Source: Capitulum mitella (Eukaryota; Arthropoda; Thecostraca; Pollicipedomorpha; Pollicipedidae). Taken from it: DNA of 64,000 bases. Each line of letters begins with the position of its first letter. Position 1 is the first letter of the stretch. Under the pieces are notes generated by a model that was given only the letters and a program-made list of their open reading frames with translations, was not told the origin of the DNA and ran no database searches. Positions 62,480 to 64,000 of this stretch are shown here, piece by piece. A program made the position numbers and the translations under genes. Where the stretch lies: contig CP099843.1 in assembly GCA_030062745.1 (NCBI GenBank), forward strand, positions 1,054,001-1,118,000. Direction: 5' to 3'.

Positions 62480-62671
62480 GGCAGTATGGTAATCCCTGCC
62501 CTCCAGCGGGGTGGCGCAGTGCACTAACACCCCTGCCGCCTGCAGCGGCGTGACACACGTCTACACGCTGAGCCTGACAGCGTGGTAATCCCTGCCCTCC
62601 AGCGGGGTGGCACAGTGCACTAACGCCCCTGCCGTCTGCAGCGGCGTGACGCACGTCTACACGCTGAGCCC
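62480..62671. repeat. 96-bp tandem duplication spanning a NARS2 splice acceptor
   Basis: TAATCCCTGCCCTCCAGCGG starts at 62490 and again at 62586. Both copies include the polypyrimidine tract, a CTGCAG|CGGCGTGAC acceptor (exon starts 62546 and 62642) and the first codons GVTHVYTLS. In the upstream copy the frame then reads LTAW and stops at TAA (62586-62588), which is the start of the second copy. Confidence 0.93.
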
Positions 62672-62873
62672 GGCGTTCCGCGCAGAGAGGTCGCGAACTC
62701 GCCGCCACCTGGCCGAGTTCCGCATGCTGGAGGCGGAGATGGCGCCGGCGCGGCGGCTGGAGGAGCTGACCGACGCCCTGGAGCAGCTCACCAGGGAGGT
62801 GACCGCTGCCTTCCTGGAGCGGTGCGGCGCCGAGCTCGAGCTCATACTGCCCGACAGATGGCGCCAGCAGCAG
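62642..62873 (+). CDS. NARS2: NARS2 exon F: motif 2
   Basis: This is the last exon in the window. The phase-2 start completes Ser; it then reads GVTHVYTLSPAFRAERSRTR, RHLAEFRMLEAEM, and a helical EELTDALEQLTREVTAAFLE segment. FRAE...R-H-L-x-E-F is class II motif 2, which binds ATP and the acceptor end. The proposed donor CAGCAG|GTCGGC is weak; GAG|GTGACC at about 62800 is an alternative, but similarity continues past it. Motif 3 must lie right of 64000. Confidence 0.94.
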
Positions 62874-63979
62874 GTCGGCACCGGCACAGAGTCCGCTGGT
62901 CGCAACACGGACCTTTTTTTGTCGGTTTTCTGTAGGGGGCTTGACATTTTTGGTCCGATGTGGTCATGTGCGTCCTTATTTTAGCGTTGTTAAGGTGCGA
63001 CCTTGTGGCACCAAATTACAAAACGTTTGTTCAGTTACATCTTTGTTATTTGTACGAGCTGGACTGGAAGCATGGCCGCGATCAAAAGTGATGTATTTGT
63101 CCATCACTTATTCTCACTGGACGAGGGGCTGCTCCCCCCCCCCCATGAGATTTTTCCTTGACTGCTGGCGAACGGCCAGCGTCAAGAACCTGAAATTTAC
63201 TACAGCTGACTTGACATCCTTCCCGCATGTGCCTCCCCCCAAAAGAACCATTACCAGGTCGTGCATTTATGTTATGAGTTATGACGTCGTGTACCGAGTT
63301 ATGACGTCACTCCCAAGACCTTGCAAGTCGAGTTTCTAGATCTGTGCTGCACGGTGGTTTCTTTCTCCAGAGTTTGAAGATGGGGTCAGTTTCGTGATTC
63401 CATGATTTTCATTTGAAGAGCATTTCAGGATTCATGACTTTTTCAGAGTATGCTTGATAACGCACCGGGGTTTTGAACGGCTAGTGACCTTTCCAAGATG
63501 AAGTAAGCTCACTGGCCGTATTTGACCACAGAATATATTTTAACCACTCCAAGGGTTTTTTGACGATGGTTCAGTAACGACAACTATTTTTACCCCACTA
63601 GATAATCCGGAACACTCTTCTGTGGAAGCGTACTATAGTTTTTGACACTAATCATGTCGTGAAAGATGATAATTACATTTGACCTCTTGCTGGCCTAATT
63701 TTGACCGGAAGAAACAAAAACAACCATTGACTACAAGGTCTGATCAAGTTCAATACCAAGTCGTCAAAAAGCATGGCTTTCAGACCTTTGTACTATAACA
63801 CTACTGCGATGACGGCAGAGACGGCAAACAGCGTGATATCCTCATTTGCCGTGACCAGAGAGGTCATCGGGCGACCTGAAGAGGCGAAATTAGTATTGTT
63901 AAAATCAGGAAGAAAGCCAAACGTCCTTTTTTGTTTCGTCGCTCTGTCTCAGTTGGGAGCGAAATGGGCGGGGGGCGGC
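62874..63979. other. NARS2 intron after exon F
   Basis: No exon encoding the next NARS2 segment is recognisable. The sequence is moderately AT-rich with a C-run at 63134-63144. Confidence 0.5.
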
Positions 63980-64000
63980 AACCCCCTTCCCGTCGTCGGG
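63957..64000 (+). mobile_element. candidate right terminus of a TTAA-type element at the window edge
   Basis: The final bases, GGCAACCCCCTTCCCGTCGT then CGGG, inverted give CCCGACGACGGGAAGGGGG, resembling termini inferred at 16633, 44959 and 46788. If so, the element ends exactly at the edge and TTAA should follow. Confidence 0.35.

Overview
This is a eukaryotic, almost certainly invertebrate, nuclear window: split genes with GT-AG introns and matched phases, mostly non-coding DNA, many micro- and minisatellites, hAT-like and TTAA-flanked (piggyBac-like) non-autonomous transposons, LINE remnants and a tRNA-derived SINE. GC-rich exons and strongly mosaic CpG content suit a marine invertebrate, perhaps a crustacean, but the sequence does not fix the taxon. 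Only about 2.2 kb of 64 kb is convincingly coding.

Genes. (1) 342-601 (+) is the last exon of a Shisa-family gene whose other exons lie left of the window. (2) A tandem Shisa paralogue has exons at 23700-23880 (cysteine-rich ectodomain), 34122-34243 (membrane segment), 34644-34862 (linker) and 39545-39795 (PPPY tail and stop). Its signal-peptide exon was not found; the only phase-compatible candidate is a 37-nt exon at 851-887. (3) A complete nucleoside diphosphate kinase gene on the minus strand has coding exons at 55301-55173, 52900-52686 and 49474-49354 (154 aa). (4) The 5' two thirds of a mitochondrial-type asparaginyl-tRNA synthetase (NARS2) lies on the plus strand in six exons from 56925 to 62873 and runs off the right edge. 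Genes 3 and 4 are divergent and share a 1.6-kb upstream region.

Layout. 0.9-23.7 kb is intergenic or intronic DNA with minisatellites and a 669-bp hAT-like element. 23.9-39.5 kb is Shisa intronic DNA holding a GATA array, a piggyBac-like element carrying a short LINE-tail insertion, a 20-bp minisatellite, and a 26-bp minisatellite of about 48 units. 39.8-49.3 kb is Shisa 3' flank and transposon-rich spacer, with a 44-bp repeat carrying CRE-like palindromes, a nested hAT MITE and a suspicious 600-bp homopolymer tract. 49.3-64 kb is the housekeeping pair.

The strongest biological signal is CpG loss. The first intron of the kinase gene (about 52.93-55.1 kb) and the 5' part of NARS2 (about 56.64-58.13 kb) have almost no CpG, while the divergent promoter between them and the downstream exons have normal CpG. 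A transposon copy trapped in the kinase intron has changed nearly every CpG of its 45-kb relative into TpG or CpA. This is the expected footprint of germline methylation confined to the 5' gene bodies of two housekeeping genes.

Other signals: a 96-bp tandem duplication that copied a NARS2 splice acceptor and leads into an immediate in-frame stop, nested transposons dated by empty paralogous sites, and a tandem Shisa duplication with conserved tail motifs.
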